From positions 525,405-589,404 of the forward strand of contig KB445811.1 in the NCBI GenBank assembly GCA_000320605.2: DNA of 64,000 bases, written 5' to 3'. Each line of letters opens with the position of its first letter. The stretch's first letter is position 1. A program made the position numbers and the translations under genes. The stretch comes from Gelatoporia subvermispora B (taxonomy: Eukaryota > Basidiomycota > Agaricomycetes > Polyporales > Gelatoporiaceae). The notes under the pieces are model-generated. The model did not search any database. It was not told the origin of the DNA and saw only the letters and a list, made by a program, of their open reading frames with translations. Below, one piece after another: positions 33,203 through 45,164 of this stretch.

Positions 33203-36200
33203 TCACCTACGCCCGTATGATGCTTCCCTCCGCCGTCCTCTACTTTCAGCCTCGTCACTCGTTGTAGCCCAAACCTCCGCCCAGTGCTGGAAGAAACGCG
33301 CTGTACGCCGCATCTCTTCTTCTAGCAGCAACTTCTGTTCTCGCCACCGCGCGTTCAGCGCACTCCTGCGGAACCAGTGCACGCGAAGAGCTGTTTCCCC
33401 GTAAGCTTACTGTAACATTCCCATAAGGTGTGACAGCATACCGTCCGATATATGTACTTTGACCTTCTCGTCGCTCGCATTCTCCAGCCAAGAGGAATCT
33501 TCCCAAATCCACGAAGACGCCTTCCGGCTCTCTCCGAGGATTTGGTCTTCGTCCCGCAGTGTGAATGCTACCATGTCGCTCGACTTCAGTTCACGGTACA
33601 CGCAGTCTTCCGGCTTGGCCACGAGCCGTAACATGCATAGTCGTGCCCGACGGTATGTCGAACCGGCGCGCTCAACAGCTTCCCCTTGTCGCTTGAGATG
33701 TTGCCGGGAGCGTGTCATCGGGACTTGGCTCGCGATGTCCCGCTGTTGGTGCTTGAGTGTAAACTTGGTGATGAGATGCACGCGGACCTCCGCCAGTGCA
33801 TCATTAGCTTGTCCCTCGCGCAGCCGCAGCTCCACTTCCACAGCATCCTTCAAGCATGAGCAGCGCACCATCTCTCGGCTGAGGCTCGAGGGAAGCTCAA
33901 TTATGAGACTATCCAAAATCTCTAGCTCCTCGGATCGCGTGGTGCCGGCCGCAACCGCCTCGACAGAGTCCGTGAACGCGATACCGTTCATTTGGAGGTC
34001 TTCTCCCTCTCCCCCCCCCTCATCGAGATTGGCACTTACCTCCCTCCAGGACGCCGCCAGCAGCGGTGCCAAGAATGCGCTCCGGAGTTTTTGCCATAGG
34101 TCCAGCCGGGCGTGGAACCGCTCGATCTTGCCCTGCAGGATGTCGTTGAGCCGGTCACCTTCGCCATCCTCGTCCTCCTTCAGGTGTTCAAGGATCTCTA
34201 ACCTGCCGAATGTGATTCATCAAGCTGCAGACGGGGCCATAAGGCACGCACCTAAGTTCCTGCAATTCGATCCCTTCTTCCAGGACGCCCACCAGCCCAC
34301 GCCGTTCTGCTCGCTCGACTTTGCTAACTGATTCCGTTAATAGCGCACTAATTTGCTTCTGTGACAAAGCTGCATGACAGTTAGCACGCTAGACATTCAC
34401 CTTGAAGCTCCACTCACCGGCGTCCTTGTGCATTTCATACGGGTTATCCAAACCTTCATGCGTAGCTAGATCCACGACCTTCCGTAGATAGTCTGCCTCG
34501 ATACGTTTCCATTCCTTCAGCTTGTCCGATGGTAACTTCGCCTCCAGTCGCTGCAGCTCATCGCTGATTAGCGCTGACTGCTTGAGTGCTTCGTCATGCT
34601 TCACTGTCAGACTCCGTGCTGGTATTGATTAGACCAGAAGTTCTTGCACATCAGTACGAGTACTTACCCATTGTATGCACCCTTCGGACGTTCATGTCCG
34701 AATGGTGATCATTGATAATATCATGCCTGTGTCCGGCGGCCATTTCGCGTGTCCGCGCGGCGAGACCATTCAGTACTGACCAGATACGCTCGGGAGCTTC
34801 GCCGTCCGTCATACCCGCACCCGGCATCCAATAGTATGAGAATTTGTAGCGGCAGGACGCTGTATGCGCAGGGAGATGGAATTTCCCGATCACCGACAGT
34901 GTCTTGGGGAAGCGCACGTGCTGGATCGACGTTAGATATCTTCCATTCTCCTCGAACCACTGCATTCTCTTGTTGAAGTTCTTACGGTACTGACAGTTGA
35001 TGTCATACCCTGAGATAACGAGGAAGATTTGCATCCACCGTTGCAGGCCGGAAATCATCGCGAAATCCACATTGGCGAATCTTGATCCATCTCTTCAGCG
35101 CTGTGTTTCGTCACATAGATGGGGCTTACATACCTCTCCCCTTTCTCGAGGTCCACGCCGCCGCCTGGCAAAACGAACATGTGTCGGGCACAGCTAAGAC
35201 CCACGGTCCCCGACACACGCCCGCCGTAGCCTCCATAGCCCATAGCACCGAATTTGTGGCATGTACTGGGCTGTATACGAGATATCAGAAGTTACAGCCT
35301 CCGATGTCCGAATCGCCTCGTTACCTCTCGTTCCAACGGCCCTAAGTGCTCTTGATAGATTTTGAAGTCGTGTGTGTTCGCAAAATAAGCAGCCCCCTCT
35401 GACAACGCGAAGTCTCCAGGATCGGAGGGCTTTTGTCTTTGATTTTGTTGAAAATTTCCGTCCATTGTCGTATAAAGAGCGTCCAGGTATCTATACCGTC
35501 TGTCAATAATGATAGACACCATATTTGACATGTCCCTCTTACCGCATATGCATAGGCCTTGCACGCCACCGGGAATCCATATTCACACCGAGCTGCGGGC
35601 ACGATGGGCATAGCACGGCCAGACTTCCAGCTCGCATATTTCGCACAGGGTCCAATCCTGCCCGTTTCGCCGAGCGGAGCCATATGAACTCCTGCATTGC
35701 AAAGAGGAGCTCCCGGTAGCGGTCCTTTGCGCACGAAACATCAGTCATACTCAAACAGCCTAGTCTGCTATCGAGCACTTACCGCGACCAGATCCATCTC
35801 GATATTGTCTGTGCGGCGCTGAAGATATCGGTAGAAGTCGAGCGCCGTCATCTGACTTTGGAGGGATAAAAGATGAAAGTCCTTCAGCACTTCGATCGTA
35901 AAAACCGTGAGCGGCTTCTCCCACGATCCGGGCCATAGCCCATGCTCAATCAGCTGGACCGCATGAGGCGTCCCTTCCAGCTCCTGGTTCAGGCATGCAC
36001 AGAATCGCACCCCGATGTCAACCACTCCATGGCTATGGACAATAGTCATACGCCGAGCATCCTTAGGTGCTATCACGCATTTCTGCCCGCTGTGTCCTAG
36101 GTTAAGGACAAGGCCCAGATCGCCTAGCGATACGCGTGACCAGAAGCCTTGCTCGTGATCCCAGACTTCCTGCCTATGGAGCGGATCGCGCATGTGCGCT

Positions 36201-36916
36201 GTGATAGAGCAAAGCTTACAGAGAATGCGAGGGAGGAAGCAGTCGACGCAACGATAAGCTTGCTCGCTGACTGCCACCGCCCTATGATCGAATGATGACT
36301 TCTCGATGACTACAGCCACCTGGCATTCTTCACAGACAACAGCCGCTGGGCCCTCTTCACGAGCTAGCCACGCCTGCAGTGCACGTTGCGCCCACTTTGA
36401 CACAAAATGTGCCAGGCGCACAGAACGCGGCTGGGCCACGGTTCACAAGTGTGAGTTCTGATCTGATCTGGAGCTATGCGATAACTTACCTGCGTACCCG
36501 CCGCGCGGGTGGTCGTCGTCACCTCCTTCACATTGATCACTCCCCCTTCGGCTATTGAGGGTCCATGTGTATTAGCTGTTGCAGGCGCAGGCGTTGCAGT
36601 CGATGTTTGTTCGCCCGCTGGACCGCTGAGCATTGGGAGTGTTGTGACTCGCCCCTTAAGACCTCCCCAGGGATCGAATCGTCGCGCTACTGGCTGCTCG
36701 ACAGTGGACCGGCGGTCTTTCTGTTTCTTCCGAGGGGGCTCTTCGAACATGCTGGACAGTCGACCAGTGCTGCTGGACTTCCGTGAGCGAGGTTGTGGGG
36801 AGCGCATTGCCGGAGATTAGTAGATCTCTCCAGTCCATGAACGTAGCCGAATGAGTTCCAGCAAAGTTTGAACGCGCGCCTCTGCCAGCGCTACTTCGAG
36901 CGCGCTTGTCTGGCAT
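33203..36916 (-). CDS. KDZ-superfamily transposase 2 with N-terminal cysteine cluster
   Basis: A multi-exon minus-strand gene. Start proposed at 36,916 (MPDKRARSS); an alternative in another frame is 36,807, so the first intron is uncertain. A cysteine cluster lies at about 36,190-36,345 (CEEC, CVDC, LCKLC, then HMRDPLH). Core motifs in order: DIGVRFCACLN, LLSLQSQMTALDFYRYL, MDGNFQQNQ, SGYDINCQY (34,987-35,013; catalytic Asp), GKFHLPAH (about 34,865-34,885) and TDGEAPERIW (about 34,780-34,815). The C-terminal helical region ends with EEEMRRTARFFQHWAEVW and YGRR at 33,203; the same EEEMRR / QEEMRR end occurs in KDZ 1. The two proteins share layout but are diverged, so they are separate families, not a local duplicate. 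Intactness was not proven at every junction. Confidence 0.86.
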
Positions 36917-37267
36917 GGTGGCTCCTGGTCAAACATGTTGTGTATGTTCCCGAGGAATCAGGAGCACACGCAGAGACGTAGGGATTGGCGTGTTGTGTAT
37001 GCGATATATGCCCCATATCCACAGCAAACCCTCGGCAAGGATTGCTTCATCACATCTCTCACTACGGCCTCGTCCCTGGAAATGGCCTGTTCCTGGTCAA
37101 ACATCTTGCCAGGACTATAGAAAGGGCACGGTAAAGAATTAACACAAGTCGTTTCATTGGTGTGCCCGTGATGCGTGCCCCATCTGCGCGGTTAACTTTC
37201 TGTGAGGTTGGATATGTGCTATGAAATGCTGTGTCAACCTGGTTATTGCGACACCTTGAATGGCATC

Positions 37268-38100
37268 TAGTCCACAGTGGCAGACCCTGTTGACTTCCCG
37301 CCACCACCTTCAAGTGCTGAATTGCGTGCATTCTGGGCTCAACTCTCCGGACACACTCAGGGCCGCATTCTTGAGGTAAACCTGACTGTCTACTATGGGT
37401 TCATACGAGAAGTGCGTATTTCCAGTAATTAATAAAGCCGCAAATCACTAACAGTTGCAATGCGGTGCCAGACACGCCGAAGCTCGTAAAACCTACCAGC
37501 GACGCTACAACGCGATTCATCGAGTTGGCCGGCGCAAAGTCAGCAAACGAGTACTCGAATCCATGCAAATATACCGCCAATGGCAGCTCGATGGCATCGT
37601 AGGGTACGCCAGTGGTCACCACGTGCCGTCTCTTGCATTTGACCCCCTCCCTAGCCAGTATGACAACGAGATTGTCCGCAAACTACCCACAGTTGACCCC
37701 ATGTGTTCTCCGAGCATGATCAAGGGCGAGACCGAGCTATGGACCGGTCTGACCATGGAATTGGAGCGACAACAACGAACCGGAGGCAACTGGCGACTCG
37801 AATGGCTGGAGGAGCTTCAGTATGAATTTGAGCTTCATCTGGATAGCTGCAGGGACGCCGCAATCTCTGCAGATAGTGAAGAGGAGATTCACACGCAGCG
37901 TCGGCTTGTTGCCGTGTTCTACCAGTTCATGCGACTGCTTTCTCAAGGCGAGACGGTCCCCGACGATGCGTCCCTCGACTTGGCCCTTATTAGCCAGCGT
38001 CGATGGTAAGGCTGCTGTACATATCACTCAATGTCAAAGTTCTCATTTGTATTACTACAGCGTGAATCTGCGGGTGTTCCGCCAGAAGTTCAAATTCTAG
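37268..38100 (+). CDS. Hypothetical lineage-specific protein, 5' end not found
   Basis: Exons about 37,268-37,377, 37,455-38,005 and 38,061-38,100 join in frame and end in FKF and TAG. Text includes AELRAFWAQLSGHTQGRIL, LQCGARHAEARKTYQRRYNA, RVLESMQIYRQWQLDGIVGY and an acidic/aromatic helical stretch LEWLEELQYEFELHLDSC. An in-frame stop just upstream of the first exon with no ATG between shows that a 5' exon is missing from this model. No motif with known function. It is the first of four co-oriented genes of the same general style between KDZ 2 and the 44-47 kb repeats. Confidence 0.5.
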
Positions 38101-38404
38101 AGCCGAAGTCCGCGCCTAGAACTGGATCAACCTGGCCACACATAGCCTCGTAAAGTAGCAGCAACTCTGACTCAGTTGGACATGCTCATTGTGCTCATTC
38201 GTATTGTCGAGCCTAAATATGCAACATGTAGTACTCATCCTGTATTCACGATTCACGTCTGTCTGGTCTCAATTGAGGTGCCTTAAGAGGGTGGGAAAGT
38301 CGCCTTGAGCTCTTTGACTCTCCCACTTCGCCTCAGTCACACCGCGTCAGACACAAACAGCACAGTTGATGTTGTTGTCAACCTTGACCAGTTGAGCAAA
38401 TTTA

Positions 38405-38475
38405 CGGGGTGGGGGGACGTATAAGGGAGGGGGACGCACAAGGGAGGGGGACGCATAAGGGGGGGGACACATAGA
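38405..38475. repeat. G-rich minisatellite, 16-17 bp units
   Basis: GGGAGGGGGACGCA(C/T)AA recurs about four times between 38,405 and 38,475. The G runs could form G-quadruplexes. It lies about 300 bp upstream of the next gene start. Confidence 0.8.
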
Positions 38476-38764
38476 TAGACGAAAATTAGCTTGGGTTCTC
38501 GGCAATAGTTCGAACGGTCTGCTGAGCACGGCAGCAAGTCCGAGGAGTCAATCAGTGTCGCACTTATTGATCTGAATGCAGTACTTCTCGCCCAATGCAG
38601 TTGTCCATTTACTAGACTGGTCGCAGTGCAGACCGAAACGTGACGCCGAGATTGCCGGATTGAGGTAGACCGCGCGGCGACACTTCTTTTTTCGCTGTTG
38701 CCTGTGCCTTCACTCACTTCTGTGCCTGCCTTGCCTGTCACTGACGCTTCTTTCTGTCACCAAA

Positions 38765-40867
38765 ATGGGTGCGACCAACTGGCTTCCTGCCGAAAGTCGC
38801 CTTCTCGCGCGGGAGTACGCAAGTGCCACCATTCAGAAAATGATTGAGCCACCCCGTGCGCGGGGAAGCCTACGCAAAGCCGCCGACCTCATCACTATGG
38901 TCTATGCAGAGAAACTCAGTGAACCACGGCTGGCAGAGACAGAGGCTGAGTTCGGGCTGCGAAGGGCTTTTTACAAGAGTCGTGTCACCCGAGCGAAGTT
39001 GACTCCGCTTGGACCAGAGACCGAGGCAGAGTGCAAGCAGAGACTCCACAACATTAGTGACGTACGTCTGCAGCATGTTGAGGATCAGAAGTGTGACTCA
39101 TGTCGGTATCCAGCGAATCTATACTTGGGTCAAGTATCAGAGTGAGGAGCGGCTATCACGTCCGCCGCCGTCGCTTGAGGACGAAAGCGCCCCTCGGCAG
39201 CGCCGGCTGACTGCTTGGGACATGTACAAGCGAGAGAGAGGGCACCTGGAGGGAGACTTTGTTCACCAATCAGGCGTTGAGATGTGGACGTCGCTCGTGC
39301 GAGAGGAATTCCAAGGCCTCGACCCGGAAAGCCTGGCTTATTGGGAAAGTAAGGCAGAGGAGGCATATGTTCCGAAGAAGGCGGGATCAGAAGGAAGTGG
39401 CGGCACTCCAGAAGAAAGCGAGAAAGACGCCATAGATGTCGAGGCTGAACGGATCAAGTGAGCGTTGGTGTACTTCGCCATGCGACCGAGTCTGACCCAG
39501 CCCAGGAACATGCGACGCATCGGAGATCAAGTATACAACGCTCTGCAAAAAATTCACACCAAGACCGGCTTCGTGAGTTTCTGTATCACGGGGGGTGTCA
39601 ATCAGCATGGCAAGCTGCGTGCATTCATGTACGTTTGAATGCTTGTACGATCAACGTTGAGGTTACTTACCGGTCTACAGCAAATGCATCGGCAAGGATA
39701 AACACGGTCGCGACTTCGAGGAGGTACTGGGTGAGGCACCCAAGCTATTGTGGGAACGCCTCCGCAATGAGTTTGAGAGATTCATGTTGGACTGCTTCGA
39801 ATGTGAGTGAGATTAGCGTGTTGTGTATGGATATGGGCACTCATTGCGTGCAATAGGGGATGCGGAGAATGCGGAGGACGCAGAGCGTAATGACACCACG
39901 TCCAGTACAAAACGTCGGACTTCGATCAATTGGGAGCTGTCGGGCAGACAGCGCACGCATACCAGCTCGGCTGCTTCGCCCGGAGTCCCGAGTCCGACTG
40001 CCTCCTCTGCATCATTGGCTGTACACACTTCTATGGATTCCTCGACTCCTTCTCCTGGACCTCAGACGCCTTCAAAGACTGCTCTGCATTCATCAGCTCC
40101 TTCGCCTGGCCCTCAGACGCCTTCGACACCACGTTCACACCTTTCCACAACACGCGCAACACAGGAAATCTCAGAGGTGGCTACAGTCATCACAGCCGGC
40201 AATCACGCAATGGGCACAGGTCCATGCACTCCCCCGATGGGTGGCGTCAAACAGTCAACAGCGGCACCAGCACAGGCGGCGCGGTCTAGCAACCATACAT
40301 CTACCACCACAGGTAATAACACGACGGCTACAGGAGGAGTCGTGGCAGAGACGTCAGGGGATGCACAGGGTACACCGGCGAGGAACATTGCAATAGAAAG
40401 GTCGACGCCGCGGGACAGAAACGAGCCTCAAGATACTCAGGACAGGCCAGCCATGACAGATGCGTCGGAGAACGGACAAGTTCAAAACAGAGGCGACAGC
40501 ATGAAGGCGATCAAGCGAGGGCGGCAGGGGAAAACAGCAGCGAAAGTGGCTGGAGACGTGTTGAGCTCCAAGGCGACCGCACGTCAAACTCGTAGTACGT
40601 TGGGCGTGACCGTGGCACCTTCTGCGACCGCACGTCAAACTCGTAGTACGGCGGGCGTCACCGTGGCTCCTCCTGCGACCAGACGTCAAACTCGTAGTGG
40701 GTTAGGCGTCGCAGCGCCACCTACCGCACAGGAACGCACGCAGCGCACACGCAAAGCGAGCGCGCGAGCCCTGCAACGTGACCCGTAAGTCAACTTCTTG
40801 TATTCAGTCTAATGTCATTGCTGATCTCATGTACAGTCTCGAAATGCGCACCGGCAGAAAGGCGTAG
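38765..40867 (+). CDS. Uncharacterised Agaricomycete protein with C-terminal 17-aa repeats
   Basis: Exons 38,765-39,061, 39,114-39,457, 39,506-39,628, 39,681-39,802, 39,857-40,784 and 40,837-40,867 give 614 aa with no stop. The N-terminal half is helical and charged. Residues about 215-295 hold the best-conserved looking block (GFVSFCITGGVNQHGKLRAF, then CIGKDKHGRDFEEV and WERLRNEFERFML), which recalls a domain found in many uncharacterised Agaricomycete proteins. From about residue 300 on it is Ser/Thr/Pro-rich, and at 40,570-40,710 three 51-bp tandem units encode ATARQTRSTLGVTVAPS-type repeats (basic, possibly nucleic-acid contacting). No enzymatic motif. Start: the first ATG after the promoter-like stretch, in frame with all exons. 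Confidence 0.7.
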
Positions 40868-41183
40868 CCATAGAGGCTAATGAATAGTTTAAAAAGTGTT
40901 GTACTACGAAGATCTGTAGCTTGCACAGTACATAAGGAGATCACAAGTGTGTGACGAGAGGACTGAGTCCGGCTCACCAGGGTATGGTCGCGCCTGGACT
41001 TGGCGACAGATGTATCTGTGCTTGACGGGACAACGCGGACAACGCGCAACGTTGTCGGCCGATCGGCGTGCCCCATAAAAAGCGCGTCATTTTGCCCCAA
41101 CAAATTACGTGAACGCACACTGTGACGTGGTCGCACCCGCTCGACTTTGGACGTCTGTCGCATCTGGGACCTTCAGCGCCGAA

Positions 41184-43163
41184 ATGGTGGCCGTCAAATC
41201 ACAAAAACTTCAGCGAGTCAACAACACCGGGAAAAAGAAATGCTCACAGTCCAAATACTCCAAGAAGCTGAAGGATACAGCACTAGAAGACGCTTATCTA
41301 CGCATGCCGGCTGATCCCTGCTTCTGTCATGGTTGCGGGAGGTTAGTTCCAGTTCAAGTGGCCTTCTCGACTCGATGTGCTGGCAAGTGGGTAGGGGTGG
41401 TAAGCATCATTCACTGCAAATGGGCTAGAGCCTGACGGAGGATTATTAGTGCTATCCTTGTCGCAAAGCAACGGTACCGCCGCAAAGAAGCCCCTCGCCG
41501 GCACACAAGCGGCGGATTGAAATGATTCGCGCGCGGGACAAAATGGAGCAGGACGACCTGAAGCTCGCACGTGAGTTGCAAAAGGAGGAGAAATGTCAGG
41601 TACGGGCTTTAGGAATCTCTGAGGAAAAAAAAACATTGACTGGGCATAGGCAAAAGCTGCGGCTACGCCTCGCACCCCGAAGACGCCTCGCACCCCGAAG
41701 GCACCTCGCACCCCGAAGGCGCCTCGCACCCCGAAGACGCCTCGCACCCCGAAGACGCCTCGCACCCCGAAGATGCCTTGCACCCCGAAGACACCTCGCA
41801 CGCCAAAGATGCCTCATACCCCAAAGATGCCTTGCACCCCGAAGACACCTCGTACGCCGTTGGTAACGCCCCGGGCTACTGCTCGCGCAACCCCGAAGAC
41901 GCCTCATGCACCGCTCGCGACGCGGCGGATTGCTGCTAGTACGACTCCGACGACGCCAAAAGCGGCTCGTGCTGGTGCTACAAAGGGCCGGTTGATTACT
42001 AGGGGCGACCAGCCATCGGACCCGATCGAGTTATCGTCAGGAGACGATTTGCCGAACAAGGTATGTGCGCTTGACAAATAGCTATGGTACATTGCTCAGT
42101 TGCTTCTATGTGGCAGAATAAGAAGACACTTGAGTCGGTCGAGCTGGAATTGACCGATATTGAGGACGAGCACGGGAAGACACGCACCATGGTGAAGGAC
42201 CTGACGCGCAGGAGGTCATATCTGCTCTCGGATCGCCCTGTGGAGCGCCCTGCGGCCAAGCAGCGCCGACTGTCGGCCGGGAAGCAACACCTACCGTCGC
42301 TCAACAATGGCGAGCTGTCAGACAGCGACGATCTCACGATCATCGAGGTGGGTAAGAAGCGGAAGAAGAAGAAGAGGATCCTGAAGCACTACCCACCGAG
42401 CAAGCCAATAACGCTGCGGAGTCCGTCGCCGACTGTCTCCTGGGTCAGCGAGAAGAACTTGAGCGAGGCCAACACGAGTGAAGTTGGCGGGAGCAAGGTC
42501 AACGCGAGCGAGGTCGATGGGAGCGAGGTCAACGCGAGCGAGGTCGATGGGAGCGAGATAGATGGGAGCGAGGTCGACGCCTGTGAGGCAATCATTGAGT
42601 CACGCACAGCCGCATGGGTGGCTGCTAACTCGAAGGCGCACGTCGAGCGCCCCGTACAGGAGAACGCGGAAGTGGTCAGCGAGGGATCGACAGAGACTGA
42701 CAAGGAGAACGGACCGCATTTGTTGAAGTCGCACGATGAACGAATGGTGTTCCTGCGCGTGGCGGTGTGGGTGAAGGTATGACATCCGAAGTGGTCGCAC
42801 GTTCAACGCGTTAGCTGACAAGTCACACAGGCCCGTGAGAACGCAAGAATTGAAGATTTCGAAGTGCCTCTGGGTGCCAGCACCTTGTGGGAGCTCGTGC
42901 ATGAGCGGCTCGGGCTGCCCAAAGAGACGTGCATCGAGCTCTGGGACAAAACGACTTCGTCTTGGCAGGGTAACTATAGTCATGACTGTGTGTTCTCAGT
43001 GAAGCCGGAGACGAAGGGAATTTGGGGAAGGGTGATAGGATGCGGCGAGGTTGGTGCTGATTTCTGGAAAGAAATGGTGAGGATTCAAAGCGGTTTGGTC
43101 GCAATGCCTTTCGATTGGATCCTCGAGTGCGAGGCGAGCTTAGTGAAAGACAGGGTTGAGTAA
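41184..43163 (+). CDS. Uncharacterised protein with TPRTPK repeat tract and Cys-rich N terminus
   Basis: Exons 41,184-41,399, 41,450-41,599, 41,650-42,060, 42,117-42,776 and 42,831-43,163 join to 589 aa. The N terminus has CFCHGC, a later Cys and then CYPCRK across the first intron, a possible zinc site. Exon 3 encodes about a dozen TPRTPK / MPCTPK units from an 18-bp minisatellite (41,665-41,860), a Thr-Pro-Lys tract like the tails of chromatin proteins. Exon 4 has KKRKKKKR (possible nuclear signal) and EVDGSEVNAS repeats at 42,490-42,580. The C-terminal exon (LWELVHERLGLPKETCIELW, then FWKEMVRIQSG) looks folded. The frame may open earlier, at 41,109. Likely nuclear by composition; function unknown. 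Confidence 0.68.
41665..41860 (+). repeat. 18-bp coding minisatellite (TPRTPK)
   Basis: About ten units of CCTCGCACCCCGAAGRCG within exon 3 of the gene at 41,184-43,163. Unit length is a multiple of three, so copy-number change keeps the frame. Confidence 0.92.
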
Positions 43164-43256
43164 TCGCTAGCATACAAAACTATCTAATGAACGCACATAT
43201 CAAGTAAATGTGACCTTAGTAGGCGCAAGTACGATGTTATCTCGAGCAATGAATAA

Positions 43257-44177
43257 GTGCAACATGGCCCGGGGGAACGCGGATACCAGGTGCGGGAAAC
43301 GGCGGATCGGATGTCGATCGGGCTAGAGGATGCGCGGGGGCGGAGACCACCCGGACTTCGTCGCATTGCTCAGTGCAAAAACTTGGGAGCATCGCAAGGC
43401 AGACTCACACACATTATGTCCTCCGGTCATACTCTGTTCACACCTGCAGCGGTGCTCCCGCCATGGATGGAGAGAGAGAAGGGGGACGATACGCCGTGGA
43501 TGCCCATGGTGGTGAGAGGGTGAGTACTCGCGTTATTTACTGGAGTGTTCAAGGACTCACAATGCCGATAAAGCGCGGTGGAGGAGCTGCGTGGATGGGA
43601 GTGTATGGACTCGAGGTCGTTCAGCCCAACGAAGCTCCCCAGGCGTGCGTACTTTGAGTGGTGGGAGGAGCTCGACCCCAAAGCCAAGCGTGTAGATGCA
43701 CTATGCGGGGGGCAGGTGTTGTCGTACAAAAACCTGCCAGTGAGCGTGATCCTGACGGGCTACATTACGGAGTGGGGGTCGACGCAGTGGGGAGACCAGT
43801 ACCTGCGCGTGAAGCTGCTGAACGACGCGGATTGGGAGGGAATGGACAGGGCAGGGTTCTTCAGGTCTGTAGACGGCAGCTGTGAGTAACCTTGGCCTCG
43901 CATCGAATTGGTCCTAACATGGAAACGGCTAGTCCTTTTCCCATGGGATGCTTCCTCAAAGGTGCACGATTACTGTGGGCAGTTGGAGGGGCATCGCTGG
44001 CACGAAACGGAGAGGTATCAGACAGTTGATACAAGCTATCTGACTCCCAAGACAGTAGTCGCATGCGAGGTATCAAACTGCGCTGGGCTGGATGAGTGTA
44101 TGCCATTCGTGCGGGGGGATGGGTCGAGACCTACATTACACCGAGTGATGATTTTGCACCGGGAGGGCGTAGCATAG
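43257..44177 (+). CDS. Uncharacterised protein, possible OB-like domain
   Basis: Exons 43,257 (or 43,416)-43,519, 43,625-43,881 and 43,933-44,177 join in frame to 201-254 aa ending in GVA and TAG. The middle exon reads YFEWWEELDPKAK, then LPVSVILTGYITEWG and DQYLRVKLLNDADW, a strand-turn-strand pattern that could belong to a small beta-barrel (OB-like) fold; this is a guess from pattern only. The last exon has VHDYCGQLEGHRWHE and PKTVVACEVSN. The first intron in this model is 105 bp, longer than neighbours, so a small exon may be missing. It follows the previous gene by about 100 bp in the same orientation. Confidence 0.5.
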
Positions 44178-44320
44178 GTAGGGCGCGTAATTAGGGACGC
44201 ATTTGCATCCGCGACACGTAGAACCGGCGGCATATGCATCCAGAATCGCCGTCATGGGGCACAGACGCTGATACAGGGACGACGGGCTAAGGATGTTACC
44301 TAAAGTATTTTAGAAAAGAC
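44178..44320. other. Short intergenic, nothing recognised
   Basis: No motif seen between the gene at 43,257-44,177 and the tRNA-like sequence. Confidence 0.4.
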
Positions 44321-44395
44321 ACTCTGGCTGAGCGGTTAGCACGTTGAATTTTCGAGTGTTTGACTGCCGGTTGGTGGTTCGATCCCAAGTGATGG
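44318..44395 (+). other. tRNA-like sequence with A and B boxes (tRNA pseudogene or SINE head)
   Basis: TGGCTGAGCGG (44,325-44,335) fits the pol III A box and GGTTCGATCC (44,377-44,386) the B box. Their 52-bp spacing fits a class II (Ser/Leu-like) tRNA. The acceptor and T stems do not pair well (several mismatches), so this is more likely a decayed tRNA or the head of a tRNA-derived SINE than a working tRNA gene. No anticodon can be assigned. Confidence 0.45.
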
Positions 44396-45160
44396 CAAGT
44401 TGTTTTGCACTTGAATTCTACTGCCTCCTTTGTCTCAGCCGCTCAAAACAGATGCACCTGATCGACGTTATTTACTCATGAAGATGTATCTGTCTGTTTG
44501 AATATCTACCATTGGGGATCACTGATTCCAAATGTGTCGGATCAGAATCCACATACTCTGATACAATCCACCGCAGAACTGTAGACACCAGTGTGGATGT
44601 ATGGTACGGATGGGATCTAATACAGAGCTACGGATTATGACGTGAATGACATGAGCTTCTGTGGCTTGTCAAACATGACAAAAGAGATTTTACCGACCAT
44701 GTCATCGCACACCCTTGGGGCCTTAAGGACCCTCTGCGAACCTGCTGCCAGGGATGATAAGCTATATACAACGATGTAAGTTGAGAAAATGGAACGAAGA
44801 ATCGGGAATTGCTTACCTGAAGATCGTAGCCGTGAGCGGATTCAACGAGCGGCATGGCGGAGCAAATGGGTCACCGTGGGTCGATTGCTGATTCGGTGAT
44901 ACCGCATCTATCACCGGATTTGCATAGAAGCCAGCCTTCTATTGCCATGCGGATGATCTGAAGGTGAAGGAGGTGAACATCGTTCTGAATCTGGATCGAG
45001 GGTGAAGCGACCACGATAGATTGATGGCGGCAAGGACAATCTCGCCGGAGGAAGCACACGGCGAGTGGCGGAGGAGCCGGGGACAAAAAAAGGAGGCGGA
45101 TTCGTATAAAGTAAGATATTCTGGGTGCACCTGCATACCCCGCAAAGGGAAATAGTCCCG
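44396..45160. other. No gene recognised
   Basis: Short frames only; may include the body of a SINE if the tRNA-like sequence is its head. Confidence 0.4.
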
Positions 45161-45164
45161 TGCC

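Noticed and set aside
33459..34331. 290-codon plus-strand frame
   Set aside because: It is antisense to the C-terminal exons of KDZ transposase 2 and very Ser-rich, typical of a shadow frame.
41343..41907. Minus-strand frames with FGVRGV / RGARHLR repeats
   Set aside because: These are reverse readings of the TPRTPK minisatellite in the plus-strand gene.
44318..44395. Functional tRNA gene
   Set aside because: A and B boxes fit, but acceptor and T stems have several mismatches and no anticodon arm could be drawn.
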